From Gottschalkiaceae bacterium SANA (GTDB lineage Bacteria; Bacillota; Clostridia; Tissierellales; GPF-1), in NCBI GenBank assembly GCA_036323355.1, contig AP028876.1, positions 1,426,001-1,490,000 on the forward strand: a stretch of 64,000 bases of DNA. Reading direction: 5' to 3'. Positions 35,171 to 45,188 of the stretch are shown piece after piece (position 1 is the stretch's first letter; every line of letters starts with the position of its first letter). Under the pieces are notes generated by a model. It was not told the origin of the DNA. It saw nothing but the letters and a program-made list of their open reading frames with translations, and made no database searches. A program made the position numbers and the translations under genes.

Positions 35171-37995
35171 TGAAGGACAGAATACGCATCAAAGGCGCCA
35201 AAGAAAATAATTTAAAGAATATTGATTTGGAGATTCCAAGAAATCAGATGGTCGTGATGACGGGTTTGTCGGGTTCAGGCAAGTCATCTCTCGCCTTCGA
35301 TACAATCTATGCTGAAGGACAGCGTCGTTATGTGGAAAGCCTGTCTTCCTACGCTCGGCAGTTTTTGGGCCAGATGGAAAAGCCAGATGTGGAGTTGATC
35401 GAAGGCTTGTCTCCAGCAATCTCTATTGATCAGAAGACAACCAATCGAAACCCTCGCTCCACGGTGGGAACTGTGACGGAGATCTATGATTATTTGCGGC
35501 TTTTGTTCGCACGAATCGGAAAGCCTCATTGTCCGATTTGCGGTAAACCCATCGAATCTCAAAATATCGATCAAATGGTGGATGCCGTGATGTCCCAGCC
35601 GATGGACAGTAAGGCGAGAATTCTTGCCCCCATCGTCCGTGGTGAAAAAGGTACCCATCAAAAGACTCTCGAAACCCTGAAAAAAGAAGGCTTTATACGA
35701 ATTATGGTCAACGGGGAAGAACTGCAGTTGGAGGAAGACATTATCCTCAACAAGAATAAGAAACACAATTTGGAAGTGGTAGTGGACCGTCTGGTCATTC
35801 GCAAAGGAATCCGCAAGCGATTGACTGATTCGCTGGAAACGGCTTTGCATCTGGCGGATGGCATGGCGATCTGTGAGGTTGTCAATGGAGAGAGGCTGAC
35901 TTTTAGCGAGAAGTACGCCTGCGATAGTTGTGGGATCGCTATGGATGAATTGGCGCCGCGGATGTTTTCCTTTAATAGTCCCTTTGGCATGTGTCCAACC
36001 TGTAACGGTCTGGGCAACCATCGAAAAATTGATCCGGAACTTTTAATTCCAGACGAAAACAAGAGCCTTGCCGAGGGCGCAGTCGAAATGTTCAATGGTG
36101 CGGAAGAGAATACCTATTATTATGAAATCTTTAGAGCCTTGACCAAGGCCTATGACTTCGATATGAATCGCCCTCTTAAGGATGCGCCCAAGGCCTTCCG
36201 AAAAGCCCTACTTTACGGCACGGGGAAAAAGGCGATCACGATTACCTTCCATAGTCATTTTGGCGGTGATCGAGAACGAACGGCCCCCTTCGAAGGGGTG
36301 ATAAGCAATCTCGAACGAAGGTACAAGGAAACCCATTCCGAGTATATGAGAACTCGAATTGATCAATATATGGCGGAGATCCCCTGTGAAACATGTGGAG
36401 GACGCCGTTTGAATCCCACTAGTTTGGCGGTGACCGTTCATGGCATGAATATCATTGAGACCACAGAACTCCCCATTGGAGAGTCAAGAGCTTTTTTTGA
36501 TGGCCTGCCTCTAAGTGAAAGAGAGCAGATAATTTCGCGTCAGATCTTTAAAGAGATCAAGTCGAGGTTACAATTTCTGGAGGATGTGGGGCTGGGGTAT
36601 TTGACCTTGTCACGGAGTGCATCTACTCTTTCTGGGGGTGAATCTCAGCGGATTCGGCTGGCGACCCAGATTGGCTCGCAATTAGTTGGGGTTCTCTACG
36701 TGCTGGATGAGCCAAGTATCGGTCTCCATCAGCGTGATAACGCCAGACTTCTGCGTGCTCTTCGAGGCTTGACAAACCTGGGAAATACCCTAATTATTGT
36801 TGAACATGATGAAGAAACCATGCGGGAGGCTGATCATATTGTCGATATCGGTCCCGGTGCTGGAATTCATGGTGGCGAGGTGATCTGTCAAGGAACGATG
36901 GAAGATATCATGGCCTGCGATGAGTCCATTACAGGCCAGTATTTGTTGGGTAGCAAGTCGATCCCCATTCCCCAAGTAAGACGGAAAGGAAATGGTCAAG
37001 TTATTCGTATCGAAGGCGCTCAAGAAAACAACCTTAGAAACATCAACGTTGAATTTCCCTTAGGTACTTTCACTTGTGTGACGGGGGTTTCTGGTTCTGG
37101 TAAGAGCAGTCTGGTCAATGAGATTCTCTACAAAGGTGCAGCTCGTCATTTCTATCGCACCGTTGCTCATCCGGGCAAGCACAAAAAGATTGAGGGCTTG
37201 GATTTTATCGACAAAGTCATCGATATCGATCAGAGTCCCATCGGGAGAACGCCTCGCTCGAATCCAGCAACCTATACAGGCGTCTTTAATTCCATTCGTG
37301 ACCTTTTTGCCATGACCCCGGATGCTCGGGAGCGCGGCTACAAGAAGGGGCGCTTTAGTTTTAATGTAAAGGGTGGACGTTGCGAGGCCTGCAAGGGTGA
37401 TGGTGTGATCAAGATTGAAATGCACTTTTTGCCAGATGTCTATGTGCCCTGCGAAACCTGCAAGGGCAAGCGCTATAACCGCGAGACCTTGGAGGTCTTG
37501 TATAAGGGAAAAACCATTGCAGATGTATTGGCCATGAGTGTTGAGGAAGCCTTGGAATTTTTCTACGCGATTCCGACGATTCGCAGGAAGCTACAGACTC
37601 TTTACGATGTGGGTCTTGGCTATATTCGTCTGGGTCAGCCTTCCACACAGTTGTCTGGCGGGGAAGCACAACGGATTAAATTGGCTTCGGAACTCAGCAA
37701 AAAGAGTACCGGAAAGACCTTGTATATCCTCGACGAGCCAACAACGGGTCTGCATATTGCCGATGTCGACAAATTGATTCATGTCCTCGATCGATTGGCA
37801 GATGCAGGGAATACCGTGGTCGTTATTGAACATAACTTGGATGTGATTAAGGTGGCAGACCATATTATTGATCTAGGTCCTGAAGGTGGCGCAGGCGGTG
37901 GCAAGATTCTTACCTCAGGTACCCCAGAAAAAGTTGCCCGATCTAAAAAGTCTCATACGGGACAATATTTGAAACCGGTTTTGGAGAAAAAATAG
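35170..37995 (+). CDS. uvrA: Excinuclease ABC subunit A
   Basis: A 941-residue damage sensor with two ABC ATPase halves. The first has [14 protein letters not shown] (about 31-44) and [12 protein letters not shown]; the second has [14 protein letters not shown] (about 638-651) and [12 protein letters not shown]. Zinc-binding cysteines are visible in [19 protein letters not shown] and [16 protein letters not shown]. Its ATG overlaps the uvrB stop, so uvrBA is one SOS-controlled operon. A long hairpin follows. Confidence 0.97.
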   Translation: MKDRIRIKGAKENNLKNIDLEIPRNQMVVMTGLSGSGKSSLAFDTIYAEGQRRYVESLSSYARQFLGQMEKPDVELIEGLSPAISIDQKTTNRNPRSTVGTVTEIYDYLRLLFARIGKPHCPICGKPIESQNIDQMVDAVMSQPMDSKARILAPIVRGEKGTHQKTLETLKKEGFIRIMVNGEELQLEEDIILNKNKKHNLEVVVDRLVIRKGIRKRLTDSLETALHLADGMAICEVVNGERLTFSEKYACDSCGIAMDELAPRMFSFNSPFGMCPTCNGLGNHRKIDPELLIPDENKSLAEGAVEMFNGAEENTYYYEIFRALTKAYDFDMNRPLKDAPKAFRKALLYGTGKKAITITFHSHFGGDRERTAPFEGVISNLERRYKETHSEYMRTRIDQYMAEIPCETCGGRRLNPTSLAVTVHGMNIIETTELPIGESRAFFDGLPLSEREQIISRQIFKEIKSRLQFLEDVGLGYLTLSRSASTLSGGESQRIRLATQIGSQLVGVLYVLDEPSIGLHQRDNARLLRALRGLTNLGNTLIIVEHDEETMREADHIVDIGPGAGIHGGEVICQGTMEDIMACDESITGQYLLGSKSIPIPQVRRKGNGQVIRIEGAQENNLRNINVEFPLGTFTCVTGVSGSGKSSLVNEILYKGAARHFYRTVAHPGKHKKIEGLDFIDKVIDIDQSPIGRTPRSNPATYTGVFNSIRDLFAMTPDARERGYKKGRFSFNVKGGRCEACKGDGVIKIEMHFLPDVYVPCETCKGKRYNRETLEVLYKGKTIADVLAMSVEEALEFFYAIPTIRRKLQTLYDVGLGYIRLGQPSTQLSGGEAQRIKLASELSKKSTGKTLYILDEPTTGLHIADVDKLIHVLDRLADAGNTVVVIEHNLDVIKVADHIIDLGPEGGAGGGKILTSGTPEKVARSKKSHTGQYLKPVLEKK

Positions 37996-38035
37996 ATTGC
38001 AAAAAGTGGAATAGAGGAAGTCGTTGGAAACTTGT

Positions 38036-38078
38036 AACCCCCGTCCTTCTCTGTTAGAGTGGAGGAAAGGGGGTTTTT
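38036..38078 (+). terminator. Terminator overlapping the next gene's ribosome binding region
   Basis: AACCCCC (38036-38042) pairs with GGGGGTT (38069-38075), with an inner stem CTCT/AGAG, and is followed by five Ts. It ends only four bases before the ATG at 38082. The GGAGG that could serve that gene is inside the 3' arm. Confidence 0.75.
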
Positions 38079-38081
38079 CCC

Positions 38082-38507
38082 ATGCGATTCAAAACAATGA
38101 TGATTCTTATTCTTGTTGTGGCAGCAGGCTATTTCGGCATGCATTATTTGATTGGCAACGAGGGTGGAGAGTATACCGTTGTGGGTTCGATCAGCAGCAA
38201 TATGGGAAGCCAGATGAAACAGTCTTATGATAGCTTTGAAGGGACTAAATATCGCACCATTGCGATTGTAAAAGGCACAGAATTCCATTTGAAAGCCTTA
38301 ATCAAGACGGAGTCTGGAAGTTTGACTCTAAGTTTTATTGATCCCAATGGTGAGGTGCTCTATTCTGAAAGTAATCCAGAGGGATTCGTGGAGGTCAATA
38401 TTCCCATTGTCACCAGCGGTGAGTACCGTTTGCAGGTGGAAGGGGAGCATCAGGGAAGCTACTCCTTGGATTGGGCTGTTCGAATTTTAGAGAAAGTAGA
38501 AGAATAA
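38082..38507 (+). CDS. Small exported or membrane-anchored protein of unknown function
   Basis: A 141-residue protein with an N-terminal hydrophobic anchor (about 6-24) and a beta-rich remainder (TLSFIDPNGEVLYSES, TSGEYRLQVEGEHQGSYSLD) that recalls a PPC-like or beta-sandwich fold. There is no lipobox. I do not recognise a family. Its start lies straight after a terminator-like hairpin, which may control it. A bidirectional terminator lies past the stop. An internal ATG at 38097 is another possible start. Confidence 0.7.
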   Translation: MRFKTMMILILVVAAGYFGMHYLIGNEGGEYTVVGSISSNMGSQMKQSYDSFEGTKYRTIAIVKGTEFHLKALIKTESGSLTLSFIDPNGEVLYSESNPEGFVEVNIPIVTSGEYRLQVEGEHQGSYSLDWAVRILEKVEE

Positions 38508-38566
38508 TTCGAATCGGTTTTTTTTGAAGAAACAATTCGGGGTAGATAGAGAAAATTATACAGATA

Positions 38567-38606
38567 AAAAGATAAAGGGGTGCCAATAAGCATCCCTTTA
38601 TCTTTT
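38567..38606. terminator. Bidirectional terminator
   Basis: AAAAGATAAAGGGGTGC and GCATCCCTTTATCTTTT form a near-perfect stem between convergent genes, with T runs on both strands. Confidence 0.88.
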
Positions 38607-39320
38607 CATATTCAATTGTTTTTTTAGCATGGCCGGGGTGTTGGTAATGATACCGTCTACACCTAATTTCATCATATGCTTGGCAGATAGTTTGGAATTG
38701 ACTGTATAGGTATAGATGGGGATATTTCGCGTTTTAAGTTCCTTTACGGTTTCTTTGTTTAAGGTGAGGTAATTTGGGTGATAGGTTTGAAAATCATGAG
38801 TTTCAATATAGACCCAAGGCGCGATCCAACGGGCTTCTGTTAGAACACCCAGGGGATAGGGCGAGCCCAAAGCACGTAGAGTCACCAAAGCTGGATGGTC
38901 AAAGGAAGAAAGTACAAAGCGAGCTGGATTTGCCTCTAGTTTTAAGACCTGGAGCAATTCGGCTTCAATACCTGGATACATGCAGCTGCCGGCCTTCAGC
39001 TCAATATTTATCATCAGATCGGTGTCTCGAAAGACGGCAAGGACTTCTTCCAAGCTTGGCAGGACTTGCTTGGGGAAGGTGCCCTTCCAGGCGCCTAGAT
39101 CATGGGTACGCAGTTCGGCATAGTTGGTATCCTTAATAACAAGGGGGGTGCCTGCTGTGCGTTTAAGATCGAAATCGTGATGAACAACAAGAACACCGTC
39201 TTTTGTGCGATGGAGGTCGAATTCGACCCCGTCTGCGCCTTCTTCAATTGCTTTTTCAAAGGCGAGCAGGGTGTTTTCTGGATAGGCGCCCGATGCGCCG
39301 CGATGAGCTAATACTTTCAT
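38598..39320 (-). CDS. ugpQ: Glycerophosphodiester phosphodiesterase
   Basis: A 240-residue cytoplasmic GDPD that releases glycerol-3-phosphate from phospholipid head-group diesters. The catalytic histidine and ligands are in AHRGASGAYPENTLLAFEKA (about 4-23), GVEFDLHRTKDGVLVVHHD (about 32-50) and NIELKAG (about 112). No signal peptide. AGGAGGA lies upstream of the start on the minus strand. It is convergent with the small exported protein and divergent from the ThrE pair. Confidence 0.94.
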   Translation of the reverse strand: MKVLAHRGASGAYPENTLLAFEKAIEEGADGVEFDLHRTKDGVLVVHHDFDLKRTAGTPLVIKDTNYAELRTHDLGAWKGTFPKQVLPSLEEVLAVFRDTDLMINIELKAGSCMYPGIEAELLQVLKLEANPARFVLSSFDHPALVTLRALGSPYPLGVLTEARWIAPWVYIETHDFQTYHPNYLTLNKETVKELKTRNIPIYTYTVNSKLSAKHMMKLGVDGIITNTPAMLKKQLNMKR

Positions 39321-39388
39321 TTTTTCCTCCTAGGAATTATTTCATAATTTTATTATAAACCTAGCGTTTTTTTTTGTATAATAAATTT

Positions 39389-40168
39389 ATGACAACAATT
39401 ATAAAAACAGAACAAGAAAAAAAGAAAATTATGCGAGTCGCTCTTTTTGCGGGTGAACTGACTCTACGTTATGGCGGGGAAACCTATCGTGTAGAAGAGA
39501 CGATTGAACGGATGTGCCGAGCGCGTGGATTGATGCATGTCAGTCCTTTTGCTGTGCCCACCGGAATCTTTTTGTCTGATGATCGTCTGGAAGGATTTAG
39601 CTTTATAAAGCGAATCAAATCCAGGAGCATCGACTTAAAGCGGATTACGGAATTAAATGATTTAGTTAGAAAATATTGTGGAGGAAATTATACGGAAGAC
39701 GAAATGTTGGTTAACTTGAAAGAAATTGCCAAGGAGTCCAGTTATCAAAAATGGCATGTTGTTGCGGCAGCGGGTGTCAGCGCCGCTTTTTTCGCCCTTT
39801 TGGCTGGTGGAAATGAGCGTAGTTTTGTTGTGTCACTTGCAATGGGCATGCTGATTGCATTTAATCGTCAAATGATGATACGAAAAACATTGACGACCTT
39901 GATGGCCGATGGAATTTCGGGATTTTTGGTGGCTATTCTGGCGGTGTTCGCGCAAAGACTGGGTCTGATGAGTGATTTGGGACCAGTTATTATCGGAAAT
40001 ATGATGCCATTGGTACCTGGTGTTGCATTTACCAATGGTCTCCGGGATTTGATCAATGGGGATTTAGTTTCAGGGATTACTCGGGTGGTAGAAGCTATAT
40101 TGATTGCCTTTGCCATTGCTTTGGGAGTTGGGATTGCACTACAGCTTTTGGTAGGAGGAGGGCTTTAG
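39389..40168 (+). CDS. Threonine/serine exporter, N-terminal half (ThrE/DUF1212)
   Basis: A 259-residue protein matching the large half of the split ThrE exporter: a soluble N-terminal domain with GGETYRVEETIERM (about 32-45) and five C-terminal helices (about 130-259). The start is not clear. ATG 39389 sits only about seven bases after a TATAAT at 39377-39382, with no ribosome binding site, so the mRNA might be leaderless; ATG 39431 is the alternative and would remove 14 residues. It is followed after one base by the other half. Confidence 0.85.
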   Translation: MTTIIKTEQEKKKIMRVALFAGELTLRYGGETYRVEETIERMCRARGLMHVSPFAVPTGIFLSDDRLEGFSFIKRIKSRSIDLKRITELNDLVRKYCGGNYTEDEMLVNLKEIAKESSYQKWHVVAAAGVSAAFFALLAGGNERSFVVSLAMGMLIAFNRQMMIRKTLTTLMADGISGFLVAILAVFAQRLGLMSDLGPVIIGNMMPLVPGVAFTNGLRDLINGDLVSGITRVVEAILIAFAIALGVGIALQLLVGGGL

Positions 40169-40169
40169 A

Positions 40170-40616
40170 ATGTTGGCATTTATTTATGCATTTTTTGCGA
40201 CTGTCGGGTTTGCAATTATATTTCGAGCGCCATTTCGAGCCATTGTTCCTGCCGGTTTGATTGGTGGTGTGGGATGGATTATCTATGTGCAGTTTGAGCA
40301 GAGTGGCATGGAGTTGGCGGTTGCTGCTTTTTTTTCCGCACTGGTCATCGGGGTCTTAGGAGAAATCTTTGCTAAACAATTTAAAATGCCGGCAACGACA
40401 TTTGTCGTCCCCGGCATCGTAACCATTGTTCCAGGTTATCCAATTTACCAATCGGTACTCTATTTAATTCAAAGGGAAACAGCTGCCGCTTCAGCAGAGG
40501 CAGCTAATGTCGCTATGATTGGAGTCGGTATCGCAGTAGGGATTTTGATGGCTTCATCTTTCAGTCGCGTGATCCTTAGACGGTTTCGGGATACCAACGG
40601 GGGATATGGTGCATAA
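40170..40616 (+). CDS. Threonine/serine exporter, C-terminal half (ThrE_2/DUF3815)
   Basis: A 148-residue membrane protein with four to five helices that corresponds to the small half of ThrE. FKMPATTFVVPGIVTIVPGYPIY (in the middle, about 73-95) is the conserved segment. GTAGGAGGAGG lies ahead of the ATG. The 3' end overlaps the convergent membrane-protein gene by 41 bases. The two halves probably form one exporter of threonine, serine or a related small molecule. Confidence 0.88.
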   Translation: MLAFIYAFFATVGFAIIFRAPFRAIVPAGLIGGVGWIIYVQFEQSGMELAVAAFFSALVIGVLGEIFAKQFKMPATTFVVPGIVTIVPGYPIYQSVLYLIQRETAAASAEAANVAMIGVGIAVGILMASSFSRVILRRFRDTNGGYGA

Positions 40617-41262
40617 CCAAGATTCCCTCTAATTGCTTGGCGGTTTCACCGGCCACTGGAATTAAAATTGGTGGATCAGATTCATTTCGTAGGTAGAGGG
40701 TTGCTTGGGTGTCGGAGAAGCGATAGCCTTGGATGCGATCATAGGGTAAAATCCCTGTGGGATTCGCATAAGCCAGGTGTCCATTCGGATCTGGAATCAT
40801 AATCCGTGCATCAAATCCAAAAATTAGGATGTGATGTCGGGTGCAAGAAATGATGAGATTCTTCCTGCTGATTCGCAATAAGACTAAATATGCTGCGATG
40901 CAAATCGTAGAGACAGAAATGCGGGCCAGATGGAGGCTCCCTAAGCGAAAGGCTGGTAGAAGCAGAAGCAAAAGAATTAGGCCTAGTCCACCGAGGCTGT
41001 CGAGTAATCGAAAGCGCAGTGTTGAAAATTGAAGTAAGCTCGTTTCCTTCTGCAATTGTTTTTTGGCTTGGCGGCTTTGGAGAGCCCCGTAAACGGTAAA
41101 AAAAACAAGAAGTACGGTCGCATAAGTAGCCGTAGAAATCCATTCCGCCAAATTTGGTTGCGATTGGATCCATTCATTGATGGGATTTGAAATAGCAACA
41201 ATGGCTCCAAAACTTGCGAGAATTGCAATGAGCAGCGCGAATGCGCTTTGTGTTCGTTTCAT
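40576..41262 (-). CDS. Membrane protein of unknown function
   Basis: A 228-residue protein with four likely helices (about 8-30, 42-62, 90-112 and 115-135) and a C-terminal soluble part with a PH-like pattern (ILIFGFDARIMIPDPNG, LPYDRIQGYRFSD). Such bacterial PH-like membrane proteins are common in Firmicutes, but I cannot name this one. GAGGTG is eight bases before the ATG at 41262 (complement). The 3' end overlaps the thrE second-half gene by 41 bases on the opposite strand, so transcripts would be antisense to each other there. Confidence 0.75.
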   Translation of the reverse strand: MKRTQSAFALLIAILASFGAIVAISNPINEWIQSQPNLAEWISTATYATVLLVFFTVYGALQSRQAKKQLQKETSLLQFSTLRFRLLDSLGGLGLILLLLLLPAFRLGSLHLARISVSTICIAAYLVLLRISRKNLIISCTRHHILIFGFDARIMIPDPNGHLAYANPTGILPYDRIQGYRFSDTQATLYLRNESDPPILIPVAGETAKQLEGILVMHHIPRWYPETV

Positions 41263-41324
41263 TTTGTTCACCTCTCAATAGGATGATTATATCAAGGAAA
41301 ATCCAAGAAAAAAAGAGGCAGATG

Positions 41325-43211
41325 ATGAATAAAGAAGTACAAGAAGTATTGGACAGGCTACCGGCTAGCCCTGGCGTTTATATTATGCGAAATAAATCTG
41401 GCACAGTGATCTATGTCGGCAAGGCGATTTCCTTAAAAAATCGAGTAAGACAATACTTTCAACCTTCTAATTGGAAGATTCCTAAGGTTGCGTCTTTGAC
41501 TGAGCAGATTGCCAATTTAGACTATGTACTAACGGATTCAGAGATTGAAGCCCTGGTACTTGAAGCCAACTTAATTAAGAAGTATCAACCCAAGTTTAAT
41601 GTATTATTGCGGGATGACAAGCAGTATCCCTATATTCAGGTGACAACCCATGAAATGTATCCGCGGGTTGTTAAGGTTCGGGATCGGGAAAAGATGAAAG
41701 GAAAGGTCTTTGGCCCCTTTGTTAGCGGTCACGCTGTCAATTTGGTGATGGCACATCTTAGAAGACAGGTGCCTCTTCGTACCTGTTCTCTTGCCTTGGA
41801 CGGAACAAGAAAATTGAAGAGACCATGTTTGAACTATGATTTGGGTCGCTGTCTAGGTCCTTGCCAAGGTGGTATTTCAACAGAAATTTATGATGAGCAT
41901 GTACAGCGAACGATCAAGGTACTTAGTGGTAAGGATAAAGATTTACAAATAAATCTGAAGGGAAAAATGGTGACCGAGGCTTCGCAGATGAATTATGAAG
42001 CGGCTGCAGAGATACGGGATCTATTAGAAGCCTTTAAGCAGATTACCGAGAAACAAAAAATGGTGGAAATGAATCGAGAGGATCGAGATGTAGTGGGGAT
42101 TGCTCAAAATCAGACCCACACTGTTGCTTATGTCTTCTTTTTACGAAACGGGAAAATCCAAGGACACGACCATTTCCTTTTGGACGGGGGTCAAGGTCAG
42201 CCCGTTGGGGAGATTCTTTCTGCTTTTATCCGACAGTTTTATTCGGGTACAGCTTATATCCCGAGGGAGATTCATATGGAATTGCCTGCTGCTGACTTTG
42301 AGCAGATTGAGACCTGGCTTTCTCAAGTACGCCAGGGGCCTGTGCATCTGATGGTACCGCAACGGGGAGAAAAACGAAAAATGGTTCGACTGGCAAAGAA
42401 AAATGCCGAGAATTTGGTGAATCGTCGAGCAAAAGAAGTTCTTCATCGCCGCGACCATGGAAAAGCCCTAATGGCGAATCTTCAGGAAGTATTGCGCATG
42501 GATATCCAGCCCAAGCGATTGGAGGCATATGATATTTCTAATCTTCAGCATGCAGAGATTGTTGGGGCTATGGTGGTCTTTGAAGATGGGGTCAAAAAGA
42601 ATCAGGATTATCGCAGATTTAAGATACGAAGTATTCAGGGACCTGATGACTATGAAAGTTTTCGAGAGATGATGCGCCGTAGGATCCTGCGGGGTTTGAA
42701 GGAACAGAATGAAAATGGCAACAGCCGAAAGGGATTTGCACGATTCCCGGATCTAATATTGGTAGATGGGGGTAAGGGGCAGATTTCTGCCGTCCAAACC
42801 GTCTTGGATGAATGTGGGCTTGAACTTCCTATTTGCGGGATGGTCAAGGATGACCATCATCGAACCCGTGCTTTGATTTTTGAGGGAAGAGAAATCGATT
42901 TGAAAGCCCATCGGCACCTCTTTCAATTGATTACGCAGATTCAGGATGAGGTACATCGTTTTGCCATCACCTATCATAGGAAGTTAAGGCAAAATACCAT
43001 GGTGCGATCTGAATTGGATCAAATCAACGGAATTGGGGAGAAACGCAGAAATGCCTTATATCGGGTGTTTGGGTCGATTGATGCTATGGCAGAAGCTGAT
43101 GTTGAAGCCTTGGCAGAGGTGCCAGAAATGAATAGGCGGAGCGCTGAAGCGGTAGCTGCTTATTTTAAGCAGAAAAGCTCTTCCAAAGAAGCGAAAAATC
43201 CCATACAATAG
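41325..43211 (+). CDS. uvrC: Excinuclease ABC subunit C
   Basis: A 628-residue dual-incision nuclease. The N-terminal GIY-YIG domain reads PASPGVYIMRN and VIYVGKAISLKNRVRQYF (about 13-45), a UVR motif is at about 205-240, and the RNase H-like domain has YDISN and DGGKGQ. The C-terminal tandem HhH is INGIGEKRRNALYRVFGS. ATG 41325 is chosen by AGAGG spacing; 41322 is also possible. No SOS box is seen upstream. hprK follows after 24 bases. Confidence 0.96.
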   Translation: MNKEVQEVLDRLPASPGVYIMRNKSGTVIYVGKAISLKNRVRQYFQPSNWKIPKVASLTEQIANLDYVLTDSEIEALVLEANLIKKYQPKFNVLLRDDKQYPYIQVTTHEMYPRVVKVRDREKMKGKVFGPFVSGHAVNLVMAHLRRQVPLRTCSLALDGTRKLKRPCLNYDLGRCLGPCQGGISTEIYDEHVQRTIKVLSGKDKDLQINLKGKMVTEASQMNYEAAAEIRDLLEAFKQITEKQKMVEMNREDRDVVGIAQNQTHTVAYVFFLRNGKIQGHDHFLLDGGQGQPVGEILSAFIRQFYSGTAYIPREIHMELPAADFEQIETWLSQVRQGPVHLMVPQRGEKRKMVRLAKKNAENLVNRRAKEVLHRRDHGKALMANLQEVLRMDIQPKRLEAYDISNLQHAEIVGAMVVFEDGVKKNQDYRRFKIRSIQGPDDYESFREMMRRRILRGLKEQNENGNSRKGFARFPDLILVDGGKGQISAVQTVLDECGLELPICGMVKDDHHRTRALIFEGREIDLKAHRHLFQLITQIQDEVHRFAITYHRKLRQNTMVRSELDQINGIGEKRRNALYRVFGSIDAMAEADVEALAEVPEMNRRSAEAVAAYFKQKSSSKEAKNPIQ

Positions 43212-43235
43212 GAGTGAACACATGGAGGTGAAGAC

Positions 43236-44156
43236 ATGGCAGAAATTAAGATAGAAGAATTAATCGAGGAACTGGGCTTGGAAGTGATTCATAAAGCGGC
43301 GGACCCTACGATTTTTTTAATGGAAGCGGACATAAACCGTCCAGGACTTCAATTGGCAGGGTACTTTGATTTTTATTCCTCTCATCGTCTACAGGTCATT
43401 GGATTTGTAGAGTGGTCTTATTTGGAAGAGTTACCAGATGATTTGCGTGAGGAACGTTTACATCGTATGTTAAAGGAAGATATCCCTGCATTGATTATTT
43501 GTCGGGATCAGGAGATTAATCCATATATTTTGAAATACGCCAAGCAGTATGATCGCAATGTATTTCGAAGTCGACTAGCAACCTCACGATTTATCACGAA
43601 AACCGTTAATTATTTAGATCGTCTTTTAGCCCCACAATTAACACTTCACGGTGTTTTGGTGGATGTTGACGGTGTGGGAATTTTGATTCAAGGAGAAAGT
43701 GGTGTCGGAAAGAGTGAGACTGCCTTGGAATTGATCAAGAGAGGGCATCGTCTTGTTGCTGATGATGCGGTAAAAATTAAGTTAATTGATGGAAATCTTT
43801 TGGGAAACGCACCAGAATTGATCCGATACTTTTTGGAAGTTCGGGGAATTGGCATTATCAATGTAAAGGAACTCTATGGGGTTGGGGCAATTCGAAATTC
43901 CAAGACGATTGAGCTTGTTATGAAATTAGAACTTTGGGATGATAACAAAGCTTATGATCGCATTGGCATGGACGATCACTTTACTTCGATATTGGGCAAA
44001 GAGGTACCGGAATTAACATTGCCGGTTCGTCCGGGTCGAAACTTGGCGATGATTATTGAGACTGCAGCTAAAAATCAGCGGCAGAAATCCATGGGATATA
44101 ATGCAGCGCAGGAATTAAACAATCGAATTTTGAAGCAAACGACAGGAGGAAAATAA
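43236..44156 (+). CDS. hprK: HPr kinase/phosphorylase
   Basis: A 306-residue enzyme that phosphorylates HPr on Ser46 in response to glycolytic state and so drives catabolite repression. The Walker A is GESGVGKSE (about 152-160), the family signature is EVRGIGIINVKELYG (about 202-216), and DDHFTSILG follows. AGGAGGTG-like sequence precedes the ATG. It is placed between uvrC and an ROK kinase. Its target HPr is encoded at 53187 in the same window. Confidence 0.97.
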   Translation: MAEIKIEELIEELGLEVIHKAADPTIFLMEADINRPGLQLAGYFDFYSSHRLQVIGFVEWSYLEELPDDLREERLHRMLKEDIPALIICRDQEINPYILKYAKQYDRNVFRSRLATSRFITKTVNYLDRLLAPQLTLHGVLVDVDGVGILIQGESGVGKSETALELIKRGHRLVADDAVKIKLIDGNLLGNAPELIRYFLEVRGIGIINVKELYGVGAIRNSKTIELVMKLELWDDNKAYDRIGMDDHFTSILGKEVPELTLPVRPGRNLAMIIETAAKNQRQKSMGYNAAQELNNRILKQTTGGK

Positions 44157-44158
44157 TT

Positions 44159-45103
44159 GTGAGGATTGGCATAGACGTAGGTGGAATGAGTTTTAAAGGA
44201 GGAATTGTTAACCCAGAGGGGGAAATTCTTTATACCCATGTGGAATCCACGGCAGATCTGAAGGGATATGCAGCTATGGAAGAAAAACTTTTTATTCTGA
44301 TCGATGCGCTATTGGCTGAAGCAAAGGCGAAAAACTGGTTGGTCGAGTCTATTGGTGTTGGTGTGCCAGGTCTTGCGGATGTGGAATCCAATCAGGTTGT
44401 CTATTGTACAAATCTCGGTTGGAACAATGTTCCATTAGGTAGTCACGTGAAAGTACGCTACGGATTGCCAACCTTTATGGATAACGATGCCACCGTGGCA
44501 GGGATTGCGGAAAGCGCCAAGGGTTGTACAAGGGGTGCGGAAAATTCAGTCTTTTTAACCCTGGGAACCGGGGTTGGTGGTGGAATTATAATTAACGGCA
44601 AGGTGACAAGTGGAACCCATAATAAGGGTTCTGAGATTGGACATATGATTGTCGGAGAAAACTTCTATGATTGCAATTGCGGTAACAACGGCTGCCTTGA
44701 GACCTTTGCATCTGCAACAGCTTTAATGAAGGATTTTCAACGTCGAATCCAAGCTGGAGAAGCAACTGCACTTTGCACAGATTCAGATGGTGCCAAGTCG
44801 GTTACGGCGAAGGAAATTTTTGACGGGGCCAAGGTAGGAGATCCGGCAGCGGATGCTGCGGTTAAACGCCTCGCTAAATATTTAGGGATAGGTCTTGCTA
44901 ATGTGGTCAATATGTTGGACCCCGAGGTGATTGCCTTGGGTGGCGGTGTGTCGAAAGCCGGAGATTTTCTTTTGAAGCTAGTGGAGCCGGAGATGCGGAA
45001 ACGCTTAGTGTTTAAAGAAGGAAAGCAAACGAAACTGGAAATTGCCCAACTCTCAAATGATGCCGGAATTATTGGAGCAGCTATGTTGGCAAATTACAAA
45101 TAG
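44159..45103 (+). CDS. ROK-family glucokinase
   Basis: A 314-residue sugar kinase, probably glucokinase. The ATP-binding N-terminus is RIGIDVGGMSFKGGIV, the glycine-rich LGTGVGGGIII is near 138-148, and the ROK zinc motif CNCGNNGCLE is at about 172-181. It starts with GTG at 44159 after AGGAGG, two bases past hprK. With pfkA, pyk and nifJ in the window it supports sugar fermentation. Exact hexose preference cannot be read. Confidence 0.9.
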   Translation: MRIGIDVGGMSFKGGIVNPEGEILYTHVESTADLKGYAAMEEKLFILIDALLAEAKAKNWLVESIGVGVPGLADVESNQVVYCTNLGWNNVPLGSHVKVRYGLPTFMDNDATVAGIAESAKGCTRGAENSVFLTLGTGVGGGIIINGKVTSGTHNKGSEIGHMIVGENFYDCNCGNNGCLETFASATALMKDFQRRIQAGEATALCTDSDGAKSVTAKEIFDGAKVGDPAADAAVKRLAKYLGIGLANVVNMLDPEVIALGGGVSKAGDFLLKLVEPEMRKRLVFKEGKQTKLEIAQLSNDAGIIGAAMLANYK

Positions 45104-45130
45104 TTTCAAAATGTGAAAAAATTGTCAATT

Positions 45131-45147
45131 GTGAAAATCGTTATCAC
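45131..45147. promoter_or_regulatory. Candidate operator upstream of nifJ
   Basis: GTGAAAATCGTTATCAC is an imperfect palindrome with GTGA/TCAC ends, about 40 bases ahead of the -35 box. It recalls redox or catabolite regulator sites but fits neither the Rex nor the cre consensus fully. Confidence 0.35.
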
Positions 45148-45188
45148 TCTGCAAATAAAATGGAACGAAAACAATATTTTGTAATTAT

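Noticed and set aside
35284-36021. Minus-strand frame of 245 codons inside uvrA
   Set aside because: Shadow of uvrA codon structure; composition is not protein-like (many His, Gln and Ile runs).
39374-39388. Start codon TTG at 39374 for the ThrE gene
   Set aside because: It overlaps the -10 box of the promoter, so it cannot be in the mRNA.
45131-45147. Canonical cre or Rex operator
   Set aside because: The spacing and half-site bases differ from both consensus sequences, so only an unnamed palindrome is reported.
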